From: an uncultured Eubacteriales bacterium
GTDB lineage: Bacteria; Bacillota; Clostridia; Oscillospirales; CAG-272
Length of the DNA stretch: 42,270 nucleotides
Assembly: GCA_934434925.1 (NCBI GenBank)
Contig: CAKSAC010000015.1
Location: 1-42,270, forward strand
Direction: 5' to 3'
Of the stretch, positions 24,382-32,241 are shown one piece after another (position 1 is the first letter of the stretch; every line of letters starts with the position of its first letter). A model generated the notes under the pieces. It saw only the letters and a program-made list of their open reading frames with translations, had not been told where the DNA came from and did not search any database. The translations under genes were made by a program, and so were the position numbers.

Positions 24382-25101
24382 ATGCGAAAGAAGATATGCA
24401 GTTTTGTTGCGACAATCCTTTTGTTGATTTTTGCCGTGTTTTTGATGACCGCCTGCTTTGAAGAAGAAACGCCGCCCGAATATGCCTGGGGGAAGTCGTT
24501 CACGTTCCAAGGGGTGTTTATTGACAACAAAGAGGCCCGCTATGGCAATGAGTCCGGGTCGCCGATGGCAGAGTTGCTTAAAAAGGAATATGACAAGAAC
24601 AATCTCGACTTTGCCAACGCCACGGTCAATGGCGTGAAATACGATCTGACCGCGCAGAAAGGCACAAACGCCGACGAATTTATCAGCAATCTGGACGCCT
24701 TGGCCAAAGCCAAGCTCTATGAAAAGTATAAAGGATTCAAGGTTACGGTCGGAACCGAAGAAGAAAAAACCATCAAGATAAACGATAAAGTCTGCAATGT
24801 GGTAAAGACGGAAGGAGCTCCGATGTGCTATGTTGCCGACCAATCCGGTACAAATATCGGCACGTTTGATCCTTTGATTTCCGCCAATGTTAACGGAAAA
24901 ACAAAAGGTTGTTTCGGATTGATGCTTTTCGCTGCCCAGTTTGACGACCTGCACGAGGATGTGTGGATCAAGATTCCGACGATTGAAATTTCCTCCGATG
25001 CGTCCGCAGAAAAACAAGTGGAGTTCATCAACGGAACCGAAACCGTGGTGTCAACGTCTCTTTTTTTGAACTATATCCCGTATTTCAGCAAAGCCGAATA
25101 A
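24382..25101 (+). CDS. lipoprotein of unknown function
   Basis: A 239-residue exported protein. The signal peptide (1-24) has a basic start and a hydrophobic core and ends in the lipobox LMTAC, giving lipidated Cys25. The mature part is soluble and mixed in charge, with no repeats or family motif that I recognise. AAGGAGG (24369-24375) precedes the ATG. There is no terminator between the tRNA and this gene and no strong separate promoter, so it may be made by read-through from the tRNA promoter. A strong terminator lies about 145 bases after its stop. Confidence 0.75.
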   Translation: MRKKICSFVATILLLIFAVFLMTACFEEETPPEYAWGKSFTFQGVFIDNKEARYGNESGSPMAELLKKEYDKNNLDFANATVNGVKYDLTAQKGTNADEFISNLDALAKAKLYEKYKGFKVTVGTEEEKTIKINDKVCNVVKTEGAPMCYVADQSGTNIGTFDPLISANVNGKTKGCFGLMLFAAQFDDLHEDVWIKIPTIEISSDASAEKQVEFINGTETVVSTSLFLNYIPYFSKAE

Positions 25102-25190
25102 ACGTATCGGCCGGACGCGGCCGACAAGCGGCATTTTTGACGCGCGAGACGGCAATCTTGTTTTGTCCGGACCGTTTGCAGAACGATGCA

Positions 25191-25210
25191 GTTTGATTTA
25201 CGGATCAAAC
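25191..25210. repeat. 20-bp perfect inverted repeat
   Basis: GTTTGAT (25191-25197) and ATCAAAC (25204-25210) flank six bases. It lies between the lipoprotein and its terminator and could be an operator or a small RNA hairpin. Confidence 0.6.
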
Positions 25211-25245
25211 CGGCACAAATGCATTTAATGGCGTATACACCAAGC

Positions 25246-25273
25246 AAAAAACACCCGGAAAGGGTGTTTTTTT
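25246..25273. terminator. terminator after the lipoprotein gene
   Basis: AAAAAACACCC pairs with GGGTGTTTTTT around a five-base loop, giving T runs on both strands. Confidence 0.92.
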
Positions 25274-25380
25274 GCCATAAGCAGAAAAACCGGAGACCCC
25301 GAAAGACCCCGGAGCCTCTCCGGAGAACCTGCCCGGAGAACCCCAAAATAAAAAGCCTTTCCCGAGGGGGCAGATTCATC

Positions 25381-25475
25381 CCGGAGCAGTGATGCTCCGG
25401 CAAAGCGAATGCAAAAACGACGGGCCTGCTCCGGCAAAGCGACGGCAAAACCGACGGGCCTGATTCGGCAAAGAG
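25381..25475. repeat. hairpin plus 34-bp tandem repeat
   Basis: A perfect hairpin (CCGGAGCA, loop GTGA, TGCTCCGG; 25381-25400) runs into two 34-bp units (25394-25427 and 25428-25461) that begin GCTCCGGCAAAGCGA and end CGACGGGCCT, then a 14-base partial unit. The stretch 25102-25543 holds no supported gene. Confidence 0.8.
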
Positions 25476-25543
25476 ACTGAGACGGAGAATGGCGGCCGGA
25501 ACGTTTGCGGTTTGCTTTTGAGACGAAAATGAAAGGAGCGACT

Positions 25544-26284
25544 ATGAGAATTTTATCAATCGGCAACAGTTTTTCGCACGACGCGCACCGGTGGCTTCAC
25601 GCGCTGGCCGGCAGAGAAGGGATCGATATGGAAACGGTGAACCTCTATATCGGCGGATGCACCCTTGAAACCCATCGGAACAACCTGTTTGCAAATGCCG
25701 GGTCCTATGAGTATCTTTTGAACGGTGAGACGGTTTTACGGAAGAGCAGCATTCCGGATGCACTTGCGGAAGGCGGATGGAACGGTATCACGTTACAGCA
25801 GGCCAGTCCGTACAGCGGCATTACTTCTTCTTATGAACCCTATCTTACGGAATTAGTCACCTATATCCGGGTGCATAATCCCGGAGCGAAACTTTGGTTC
25901 CACAAAACCTGGGCCTATGAGATCGATTGTCCGTCGCCGGCCTTCGAGGCATACGGCCGCAATCAGAAAACCATGTTTGCGCGTATCACGGAGGCAGAAA
26001 ACATGGTTATCGAGCGGCACGGCTTGACGATCATTCCGGTGGGGGATGTGATTCAGTCTCTCCGTGAAGAGGTTCCGGAATTCAATTATGCACAGGGCGG
26101 TCTTTCTCTCTGCCGCGACGCATTCCATCTGTCCGAAACATACGGTTCCTTCGCCGCCGCGGCGACCTGGATTGTCACGTTGACAGGCAAACCTCTCGGA
26201 AAGGGCGAATTCCACGACTTTGATGTTCATCTCCTTGATAAAATCACCGAAGTCGTCAACCGGGTCTGCCTCCTGGCGGATTGA
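25544..26284 (+). CDS. SGNH/GDSL hydrolase, DUF4886-like
   Basis: A 246-residue esterase-like protein. The nucleophile block is ILSIGNSFSHDA with Ser9, and the late Asp192-x2-His195 (DAFHLSETYG) completes an SGNH-type catalytic set. The layout fits DUF4886 proteins, often found near carbohydrate genes and suspected to remove acyl groups from sugars. No signal peptide is present, so it acts in the cytoplasm. AAAGGAG precedes the ATG at 25544; an in-frame TTG at 25505 lacks a site. A strong terminator follows at 26428-26458. The natural substrate is unknown. Confidence 0.82.
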   Translation: MRILSIGNSFSHDAHRWLHALAGREGIDMETVNLYIGGCTLETHRNNLFANAGSYEYLLNGETVLRKSSIPDALAEGGWNGITLQQASPYSGITSSYEPYLTELVTYIRVHNPGAKLWFHKTWAYEIDCPSPAFEAYGRNQKTMFARITEAENMVIERHGLTIIPVGDVIQSLREEVPEFNYAQGGLSLCRDAFHLSETYGSFAAAATWIVTLTGKPLGKGEFHDFDVHLLDKITEVVNRVCLLAD

Positions 26285-26301
26285 AATGCCCCGGCCGGAA
26301 A

Positions 26302-26326
26302 AACAAAAAACACCCCTTGCGGGGTG
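26302..26326 (-). terminator. candidate terminator of the minus-strand UPF0210 gene
   Basis: CACCCC (26311-26316) and GGGGTG (26321-26326) around TTGC have an A run on the left, which is a T run on the minus strand. It lies about 150 bases beyond the minus-strand stop. Confidence 0.65.
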
Positions 26327-26427
26327 CCGTCCGGCAGTTATTCCGGCGGGAAACCATGCGGTTCTTCACCTGATTTTCGGTCGTTTTGAGTTTTGCATGA
26401 TTCTTATTTCGGCCGTTTTGAGCTTCG

Positions 26428-26458
26428 GGCCGTTCCCACCAGGGAACGGCCTTTTTTT
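26428..26458 (+). terminator. terminator of the SGNH hydrolase gene
   Basis: A perfect 10-base stem, GGCCGTTCCC with GGGAACGGCC around ACCA, is followed by seven T. Just before it, two near-identical 19-base segments (26375-26393 and 26407-26425) form a direct repeat of period 32. Confidence 0.92.
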
Positions 26459-26478
26459 GGTTTTTGTTCGGATTTTTA

Positions 26479-27837
26479 TCAGTTTTTCAGGCTGTGGATC
26501 GGTGCGGGAATCCGTCCGCCCCGCCCGATGAAACGGGAAGGCGAATAGGAACGAAGCGGCATAACGGGAGCCGTACCGAGCAGACCGCCGAAATCCACCG
26601 AATCTCCGATTGTTTTCCCGTAGGCGGGGATAAGACGGACGGCGGTGGTCTTGGTATTGGCGACGCCAATGGAAATTTCGTCAGCAATCACACCGCAGAG
26701 AACGTCTTCCTCGGTGTCTCCGGGGACGGCGATCATATCCAACCCCACCGAGCAAACGGCGGTCATGGCTTCCAGTTTTTCGATTGAAAGCGCCCCGCGC
26801 TCTGCCGCGGCAATCATGCCGGCATCTTCCGAAACCGGGATAAATGCACCGGAAAGCCCGCCGACATGGCCGGAGGCCATCACGCCGCCTTTTTTCACCG
26901 CGTCATTGAGCATGGCGAGCGCCGCAGTCGTGCCGTGCGCCCCGCAGGATTCAAGCCCCATATTTTCAAGAATATGCGCTACGGAGTCTCCGATTGCGGG
27001 CGTGGGAGCCAGCGACAGGTCAATAATCCCGAAAGGGATGCCGAGCCGACGCGACGCTTCGCTGGCCACCAACTGCCCGACGCGGGTGATTTTGAAAGCG
27101 GTGCGCTTGATAAGCTCCGAAAGAGCAGAGAGATCACAGTCTCCCGCCCGGGCGATAGCGGAACTGACAACGCCCGGTCCGGACACCCCCACATTGATGG
27201 CGCTTTCCGGCTCTCCCATCCCGTGGAAGGCCCCGGCCATGAAAGGGTTGTCCTCGGGAACGTTGGCAAAGACCACGAGTTTGGCGCAGGCGATGGAATT
27301 TTGCTCCCGCGTCAGATAAGCGGCGCGCTTGATGGCGGATCCCATTTTCCGGATAGCGTCCATATTGATCCCGGCTTTGGTGGAGGCCACATTGACCGAG
27401 GAACATACAAGGCTGGTCTCGGTGAGCGCTTCGGGGATCACGGAGATCAGATTTTCCGCTCCCTTTGTCATTCCTTTTTGCACCAGTGCGGAAAAGCCGC
27501 CGATAAAGTTGATTCCGACCGTGTCCGCCGCCCGTTGCAAGGTTCTGGCAATCCGGATATACCCCTCCGGGGAAGCCGCCCCCCCGATCAGCGAGACCGG
27601 CGTGACGGAAACGCGCTTATTGACAATCGGGATACCGTAATCTTTTTCGATCTCCCGGCCGACGGGAACGAGTCGTTCCGCCGTTTTGGTGATTTTATCA
27701 TAAATGCGGTCGCAAAGGCGGCCGATGTCGTCACTCACGCAATCGAAGAGTGAAATCCCTAACGTGATGGTACGGATATCGAGGTTTTCTTCACGTATCA
27801 TCTGGATGGTCTCAAGAATGTCCTGTGTGTTCAGCAT
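26479..27837 (-). CDS. UPF0210 (PFL, DUF711) family protein
   Basis: A 452-residue soluble protein. Its body is Gly/Ala-rich with family-type segments such as FIGGFSALVQKGMT, MGEPESAINVGVSGPGVV and GIIDLSLAPTPAIGDSV. The UPF0210 family is related by fold to pyruvate formate-lyase-like proteins and has no proven activity that I know of. Only 7 bases separate the ACT gene stop from the start at 27837, and GAGAG lies just upstream. A longer in-frame start would run into the ACT gene. The ACT-UPF0210 pair is a conserved arrangement in Firmicutes and hints at amino-acid-controlled metabolism. Confidence 0.88.
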   Translation of the reverse strand: MLNTQDILETIQMIREENLDIRTITLGISLFDCVSDDIGRLCDRIYDKITKTAERLVPVGREIEKDYGIPIVNKRVSVTPVSLIGGAASPEGYIRIARTLQRAADTVGINFIGGFSALVQKGMTKGAENLISVIPEALTETSLVCSSVNVASTKAGINMDAIRKMGSAIKRAAYLTREQNSIACAKLVVFANVPEDNPFMAGAFHGMGEPESAINVGVSGPGVVSSAIARAGDCDLSALSELIKRTAFKITRVGQLVASEASRRLGIPFGIIDLSLAPTPAIGDSVAHILENMGLESCGAHGTTAALAMLNDAVKKGGVMASGHVGGLSGAFIPVSEDAGMIAAAERGALSIEKLEAMTAVCSVGLDMIAVPGDTEEDVLCGVIADEISIGVANTKTTAVRLIPAYGKTIGDSVDFGGLLGTAPVMPLRSYSPSRFIGRGGRIPAPIHSLKN

Positions 27838-27844
27838 AGCTCTC

Positions 27845-28114
27845 TCAGATGCGGTGCATAGCATCGTATATTTCTTCATGTACGGCACGGATGTCCAGCG
27901 CGCGGCTGTTGCCGAGGGCGGCCATGGCATCCGAGAATTCGGAAAAAGGCATATTGAGCCTGTCGATATCCACCAGCATAATCATGGCAAAATATTCGGA
28001 AAGAACACTTTGCGTAATTTCCAGAATGTTGGCGTCGGCTTTGGCGCAGAGGGCGGAAACCTCGGCAATGATACCGACGGTGTCGCGCCCGGTCACGGTA
28101 ATAACGGCTTTCAT
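27845..28114 (-). CDS. ACT domain protein (UPF0237 type)
   Basis: An 89-residue single ACT domain: MKAVITVTGRDTVGIIAEV then CAKADANILEITQSVL, the usual glycine-marked small-ligand (amino acid) pocket at the first loop. Free-standing ACT proteins of this type are presumed sensors. AGAGGA precedes the ATG; a much longer in-frame extension crosses the promoter and is rejected. It is the first gene of a two-gene unit with the UPF0210 protein. Confidence 0.9.
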   Translation of the reverse strand: MKAVITVTGRDTVGIIAEVSALCAKADANILEITQSVLSEYFAMIMLVDIDRLNMPFSEFSDAMAALGNSRALDIRAVHEEIYDAMHRI

Positions 28115-28153
28115 GGGGATTCCTCTCTTTTTTCTTGTCATTTTGTCGTATTC

Positions 28154-28182
28154 ATTATATAATTTATTTGCGGAAAAGTCAA
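28154..28182 (-). promoter_or_regulatory. promoter of the ACT-UPF0210 unit
   Basis: On the minus strand TTGACT (28177-28182) and TATAAT (28154-28159) are 17 bases apart and end 39 bases before the ACT start codon. Confidence 0.9.
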
Positions 28183-28202
28183 TTCCCGGGCCGAAAACAA
28201 AT

Positions 28203-28247
28203 GAAAAAGGCTGTCCGGATGCCGTGTTCCGACAAGGAGACAGCCTT
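28203..28247 (-). terminator. candidate terminator of the M20 operon
   Basis: AAGGCTGTC (28207-28215) pairs with GACAGCCTT (28239-28247). The A run at 28204-28208 is a T run on the minus strand. The 23-base loop is long, and the site lies about 140 bases past the M20 stop, just before the next minus-strand promoter. Confidence 0.6.
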
Positions 28248-28385
28248 GGAGACAAATACTTATATTTTGTCAAAAACGCGCAGAGAATTGCAAAGAGACC
28301 GGCCGGCAGGGTCTTGCTCCGTCCGGGTTGCTTTGCGTCTTCCGGCGTTGCCCGGCAAGCGTGACCGGGGGCCGCGCCGGGCCAA

Positions 28386-29825
28386 TCAACACTGGCGCAA
28401 AAGGCGGATATAGAATTCCACGGCCCGGCCGATGACCTCGGTGCGGATACGTTCATTGTTCCCGTGAATGGTACGGCGTTCTTCGGCGGTGAGGTCCATA
28501 GCGGAGAAGCGATATACTTTGTCGGAAAGGACGCCGTAATGCCGGCTGTCGGAGCATTGTACCATCAGGTAGGGAGAGACAAGCGCCCCCTGCCATGTGC
28601 CGGCGACTGCGGAGGCCACGCGCCGCCATTCGGGGCAGTCGGTGCGTGAGATACGGCTGGGGTTCATCCCCTGAATAGGACGAAGCTCGACGCGGTCATT
28701 CCCGATAACGCCGGAAAGATACTGTTGCATGCTTTCCATCGTATCGCAAGGATTAAGGCGGATATTGGAAACCATGGTCGCTTCGGGCGGCAGGACATTG
28801 GAAGCGTCGCTCCCTTTCATACGGGTAAAGGCCACGGTCGTGCGCATCAGAGCGTTCAGCTCACCGCCCTTTTTCCGGCAGAGTTTATCGAGCAGACCGC
28901 CGAAACACCACAGATTGGCGAAAATCATACGAAAAACGAAGGAAGAGTGTCGGCCGAGCGTATCGAACATCTCGGCTACCGGCGCTGTCAGATGAGCTTT
29001 CGGCGGGTGCGCTTCGATGGCGGCGCAGGCCAACGCCAGTTCTCCGACAGGGGTATGCGGAGGCGGAGCGGAAGCATGTCCGCCGGACGAAACAACACGG
29101 TATTCCAGGTCAAGCATTCCCTTTTCGGCGATCCCGATCAGCGCGCAGGGGTTGCTTACGCCGGGGAAGACATCACGCACAACGGCTCCCCCTTCATCGA
29201 CCACCAGCGAGACGGGAATCTGATTTTCCCGGAAATAGTTCACGATATGCACAGCGCCGGGGCCATTGACTTCTTCGCCGCCCGAGAAGGCAAAATATAT
29301 ATCCTGCTCGGGAACAAAGCCCTGTGCGATGAGGGCCTCTGCGGCGGACAACACCCCATTGAAGGTAACTTTGGTGTCCAGGGTTCCGCGTCCCCACAGC
29401 ACACCGTCTTCAATAATCCCTTCAAACGGCGGCTTTTCCCAGTTTTCTTCCACAACCGGCACGACGTCGTAATGCGCCATCATGACCGAAGGCGCGTCAT
29501 GCGCCCGCCCTTCATACTTGAAAAGCAGGGCGCGGTCGGGCAGGCGGGTCAGCGTGCAATGCTCCGTGACGTGCGGATAGAGGACCGGAAGAAGCGCAAG
29601 CAGTTTTTCAAATTCAGCCTCGTCCTCTTCCCCGTGACTGTAACGCGAGACGGTGCGGCAACGGACAAGTTGTTGCAGGGCATACACGGCCGCTTCCCGG
29701 TCAAAGTCGATTTCGCTATCTTCGGGCTTTTGGTTTTCTTTCGGAACGAAGAGGATCGTCCGGATCAGGATGACGGCCAGCAGGGAAACAAGAATAGCTC
29801 CGAGAGCAATGAAAAGCCAAATCAT
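28386..29825 (-). CDS. membrane-anchored M20 family peptidase, PM20D1-like
   Basis: A 479-residue metallohydrolase. Residues 1-27 form an uncleaved membrane anchor, so the catalytic domain is probably outside the cell. Visible M20 residues are His118 and Asp120 (HYDVVPV), Asp150 (GRGTLDTK), Glu184-Glu185 (GGEEV), the Asp210/Glu211 region (VVDEGG) and a late His454. The order resembles the carboxypeptidase S/PM20D1 group, whose members cut peptides or N-acyl amino acids. AAGGAG lies eight bases before the ATG. It is the last gene of a tight operon with two membrane proteins (gaps of 10 and 12 bases), which suggests that its products or substrates are moved by those proteins. Confidence 0.85.
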   Translation of the reverse strand: MIWLFIALGAILVSLLAVILIRTILFVPKENQKPEDSEIDFDREAAVYALQQLVRCRTVSRYSHGEEDEAEFEKLLALLPVLYPHVTEHCTLTRLPDRALLFKYEGRAHDAPSVMMAHYDVVPVVEENWEKPPFEGIIEDGVLWGRGTLDTKVTFNGVLSAAEALIAQGFVPEQDIYFAFSGGEEVNGPGAVHIVNYFRENQIPVSLVVDEGGAVVRDVFPGVSNPCALIGIAEKGMLDLEYRVVSSGGHASAPPPHTPVGELALACAAIEAHPPKAHLTAPVAEMFDTLGRHSSFVFRMIFANLWCFGGLLDKLCRKKGGELNALMRTTVAFTRMKGSDASNVLPPEATMVSNIRLNPCDTMESMQQYLSGVIGNDRVELRPIQGMNPSRISRTDCPEWRRVASAVAGTWQGALVSPYLMVQCSDSRHYGVLSDKVYRFSAMDLTAEERRTIHGNNERIRTEVIGRAVEFYIRLLRQC

Positions 29826-29837
29826 ACATACATCTCC

Positions 29838-30500
29838 TTAAAGAAGCTTCTTTTTGTAAAGAATACGCGACACGACGATGGTGAAAACCACACCGACGGG
29901 AACCATAATACCGACGGTTCCCGAATTCAGTGCGGGTACGGCGATAAAGAGAATCAGCATCAGGGTGACCGGCGCGACGGCAATTTTCCATGAGCGGGAA
30001 ATAAAGACCACCCCGAGCGCACCGAAGAGTGCGGGCAGAATCTGCGCAAAGGCAGGTTCCAGGACGGGGGCTTCCAGAATCGGCGAAAGCGGTACAATGA
30101 GAATAACGCCGATAAGGATAATCAGCGTGGTGACGATACTGGAGACGGCGATGGCAATCGCCGAAATGACTTCGCCTTCTTCGGAGTTTGCTTTGACTCC
30201 GGCCTGCTCCATGGCATTCAGGGCGCAGGGGAGCTTTAAGTTGGAGATGTTTCCGGTCACGAAAGAAAGGTACGCGCCGCCCGCACCGAGCATCGGAAAA
30301 TATGTGATTGTCTCGATGATCCCGACAGCCCAGTACATGGGAGCGGTTGCGAGAAGCCCGAGCATGAGCGCGTTCCAGTCCGGCGTGGCGGAGAAGATAA
30401 AACAAAGCGCAATGGGGAAGAGCATCATGAGTGCGGCGGCCGTGAAGTTGAAAATTTTCCCGTCACGGTGAACCGCATCTGTATAAGAAAGATTTTTCAT
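29838..30500 (-). CDS. membrane protein of unknown function, partner of the DUF5058 protein
   Basis: A 220-residue protein with about six membrane segments. The distinctive conserved-looking loop is GAGGAYLSFVTGNISNLKLP followed by CALNAMEQAGV and an acidic EEGEVISA stretch; re-entrant-type small-residue patterns occur there. The end is basic (RILYKKKLL). I recognise no named family. GGAGGG precedes the ATG. It lies between the DUF5058 gene and the M20 gene, and I recall similar proteins next to DUF5058 elsewhere, so the two may form one transporter or channel. Confidence 0.75.
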   Translation of the reverse strand: MKNLSYTDAVHRDGKIFNFTAAALMMLFPIALCFIFSATPDWNALMLGLLATAPMYWAVGIIETITYFPMLGAGGAYLSFVTGNISNLKLPCALNAMEQAGVKANSEEGEVISAIAIAVSSIVTTLIILIGVILIVPLSPILEAPVLEPAFAQILPALFGALGVVFISRSWKIAVAPVTLMLILFIAVPALNSGTVGIMVPVGVVFTIVVSRILYKKKLL

Positions 30501-30510
30501 ATTTCCCTCC

Positions 30511-31248
30511 TTATCCGAGCCAGTTGGTGAAAGGGATCGCCGAAGCCATCCCGGTGATCAGGCTGATGGGCAGGGCATAGTCCGACACCCAGCGCCAGCC
30601 GGTCTTTTTGAGAATCAGTCCGCAAAGGAGCGTGGTGACGGCCGAGACGAGCATGACAAGAACCGGCACAAGCCCCGAAAGTTCCCCGCTGAACACGCCG
30701 GTCATATCGCAGAAAACAAAGCCCACAAAAGCCGAGATCATTCCGATAAAGAGCGAGTCCGAGAAGATGGCCGCCCATTTTTTGTCATGCTTTTCCATGC
30801 TGATCATGCCGTTTTGCAAGCGTTTTCCGATAATCGGCGCCAGCCAGATGCCGACCAGGATGCTGATTGTCATGACAAACGCGATGGTGACGTATTGCGA
30901 GGCGCTCAGCGTGACGGCCTCTCCGAGCGTGAATCCCATGGCGCTGGCGGCGTTCCCGGCGGCGACCATTTCATAGGACAGCGAACCGATTACGCTGAGG
31001 CGGAGCCAGGGAAGCGGGATTCCGAGGCTTTTGGAAAGCACGATGACGCTGATAACGATGGCCACGGCGGGCGCAATCGTGAATACGGCGGCGGTCGTCA
31101 TGATCTTGCGCAGTTTTTTCTTGTCCATACCCAGCGCGCGGGCGCGGCGCAACGCGCGGATGAGAAAAAAGACGGACTGGAAAAGGACAAACGCGACGAT
31201 AATGCCCGCCAAAACAAAGATAATGGGATGGTTAATGGAGAATTCCAA
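30511..31248 (-). CDS. DUF5058-family membrane protein
   Basis: A 245-residue protein with about six membrane segments, including a first one near residues 8-30. The segment SYEMVAAGNAASAMGFTLGE, then ASQYVTIAFVMTISILVGIW, matches DUF5058 in my memory. The start is TTG at 31248: GGAGG lies eight bases upstream, and an in-frame ATG 11 codons earlier precedes that site and overlaps the promoter. It is the first gene of the three-gene minus-strand operon. The function of the family is not established; small-residue and charged loops would fit a transporter. Confidence 0.78.
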   Translation of the reverse strand: MEFSINHPIIFVLAGIIVAFVLFQSVFFLIRALRRARALGMDKKKLRKIMTTAAVFTIAPAVAIVISVIVLSKSLGIPLPWLRLSVIGSLSYEMVAAGNAASAMGFTLGEAVTLSASQYVTIAFVMTISILVGIWLAPIIGKRLQNGMISMEKHDKKWAAIFSDSLFIGMISAFVGFVFCDMTGVFSGELSGLVPVLVMLVSAVTTLLCGLILKKTGWRWVSDYALPISLITGMASAIPFTNWLG

Positions 31249-31271
31249 ATGATTCACCTCCGTTTTCTTAC

Positions 31272-31300
31272 AGTATAGCACAGAAAAGCGAAAAAAGGAA
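31272..31300 (-). promoter_or_regulatory. weak candidate promoter of the DUF5058 operon
   Basis: On the minus strand TTCCTT (31295-31300) and TATACT (31272-31277) are 17 bases apart, 24 bases before the TTG start. The -35 is poor, which could indicate activator dependence. Confidence 0.4.
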
Positions 31301-31341
31301 GGGCTTTTCCCGAAAGAAAAGGAACAAAGCGGCGATTTTCC

Positions 31342-31370
31342 TTGACATAGAGACGGAAAAAGGGTAGAAT
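31342..31370 (+). promoter_or_regulatory. promoter of the histidine phosphatase gene
   Basis: TTGACA (31342-31347) and TAGAAT (31365-31370) with a 17-base spacer. The 95-base leader includes CTGTC/GACAG and GGGC/GCCC hairpins. Confidence 0.85.
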
Positions 31371-31464
31371 AGACCTATGACCGATACGGCATACGAATCT
31401 GTCTGCCTGAAACGGACAGCGGGCGTTGCCCGGGCCTGCGCAACGAACCGAAAAGGGGAACGGT

Positions 31465-32103
31465 ATGATAACGACGCTTTATCTTGTCCGACATGGCGAA
31501 AGCCTCGGAAATCTCAAAGGAATCTTTCTCGGTTTTACCGACTGGGGTCTTTCTCCGCGCGGGGAAGAACAGGCGCGGATGCTGGCCGACGCGGTAGCCG
31601 GGCTTTCTTTTGCCGGTGTGTACAGCAGCGATCTGTCCCGCGCCATGGAAACCGTGCGCCCGGCGGCCGACGCGCACGGCCTGCCGATCTGCCCCGACCC
31701 CGCTCTGCGTGAAATCTATGCCGGCCGGTGGGAAGGGCAGACCTTTGACGACATCATGGCTCATTTTCCCGAAGACCGCGCACGCTGGAAGCAGGATATC
31801 GGCAACGCCCGGCCGACCGGAGGCGAAAGCGTTGCCGAATTGCAAAAGAGAGTGCTTTCCGCCCTGGATCGGATTGCCGCCGCCCATCCGGGACAGTCGG
31901 TACTGATCGGCACACACGCCACGCCGATACGCGCGACGGTCTGCGCTCTGCGCGGCGGAGGACCAAACAGCATGGCCTCCATCCCCTGGGTGCCGAACTG
32001 TTCGCTTACCTGCATTGAATATCGCGACGGGATACCGACGCTTCTTTACACGGGGAAAGATGATTTTCTCGCTACACACAGCTACGTGAGCGATAAAATA
32101 TAA
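31465..32103 (+). CDS. histidine phosphatase family protein (phosphoglycerate mutase-like)
   Basis: A 212-residue cytoplasmic enzyme. The catalytic RHG motif is LVRHGES with His10; Arg59 (SDLSRA), Glu83 (LREIYAGRWEG) and His151 (IGTHATP) complete the phosphate pocket. The size and the FTDWGLSPRGEEQA and RWEGQTFDDI segments are typical of the broad-specificity phosphatases related to cobalamin and sugar-phosphate phosphatases rather than glycolytic mutases. AAAGGGG precedes the ATG; upstream in-frame codons lack a site. No cobalamin gene is nearby, so the substrate is open. The GH43-like gene starts 138 bases downstream with no terminator between. Confidence 0.88.
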   Translation: MITTLYLVRHGESLGNLKGIFLGFTDWGLSPRGEEQARMLADAVAGLSFAGVYSSDLSRAMETVRPAADAHGLPICPDPALREIYAGRWEGQTFDDIMAHFPEDRARWKQDIGNARPTGGESVAELQKRVLSALDRIAAAHPGQSVLIGTHATPIRATVCALRGGGPNSMASIPWVPNCSLTCIEYRDGIPTLLYTGKDDFLATHSYVSDKI

Positions 32104-32241
32104 ACAAAACTATACAAAAAAGAAGGGTATGGACCGCCGGCCGACCGGCATCGCATACTTTCGGGAGCCGCCGAACGGCGAAACCTGCATGCTTTCATAG
32201 CCGAACGAAGCAAACAAATTTGAAATATGAAGGTGACGAAA

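Noticed and set aside
25225..25566. Minus-strand frame of 113 codons in the 25.3 kb gap
   Set aside because: Its apparent internal repeat is the translated 34-bp DNA repeat, and it crosses a terminator.
31371..31464. Riboswitch in the phosphatase leader
   Set aside because: Two small hairpins are visible, but they match no riboswitch core I know, and no cofactor pathway genes are nearby.
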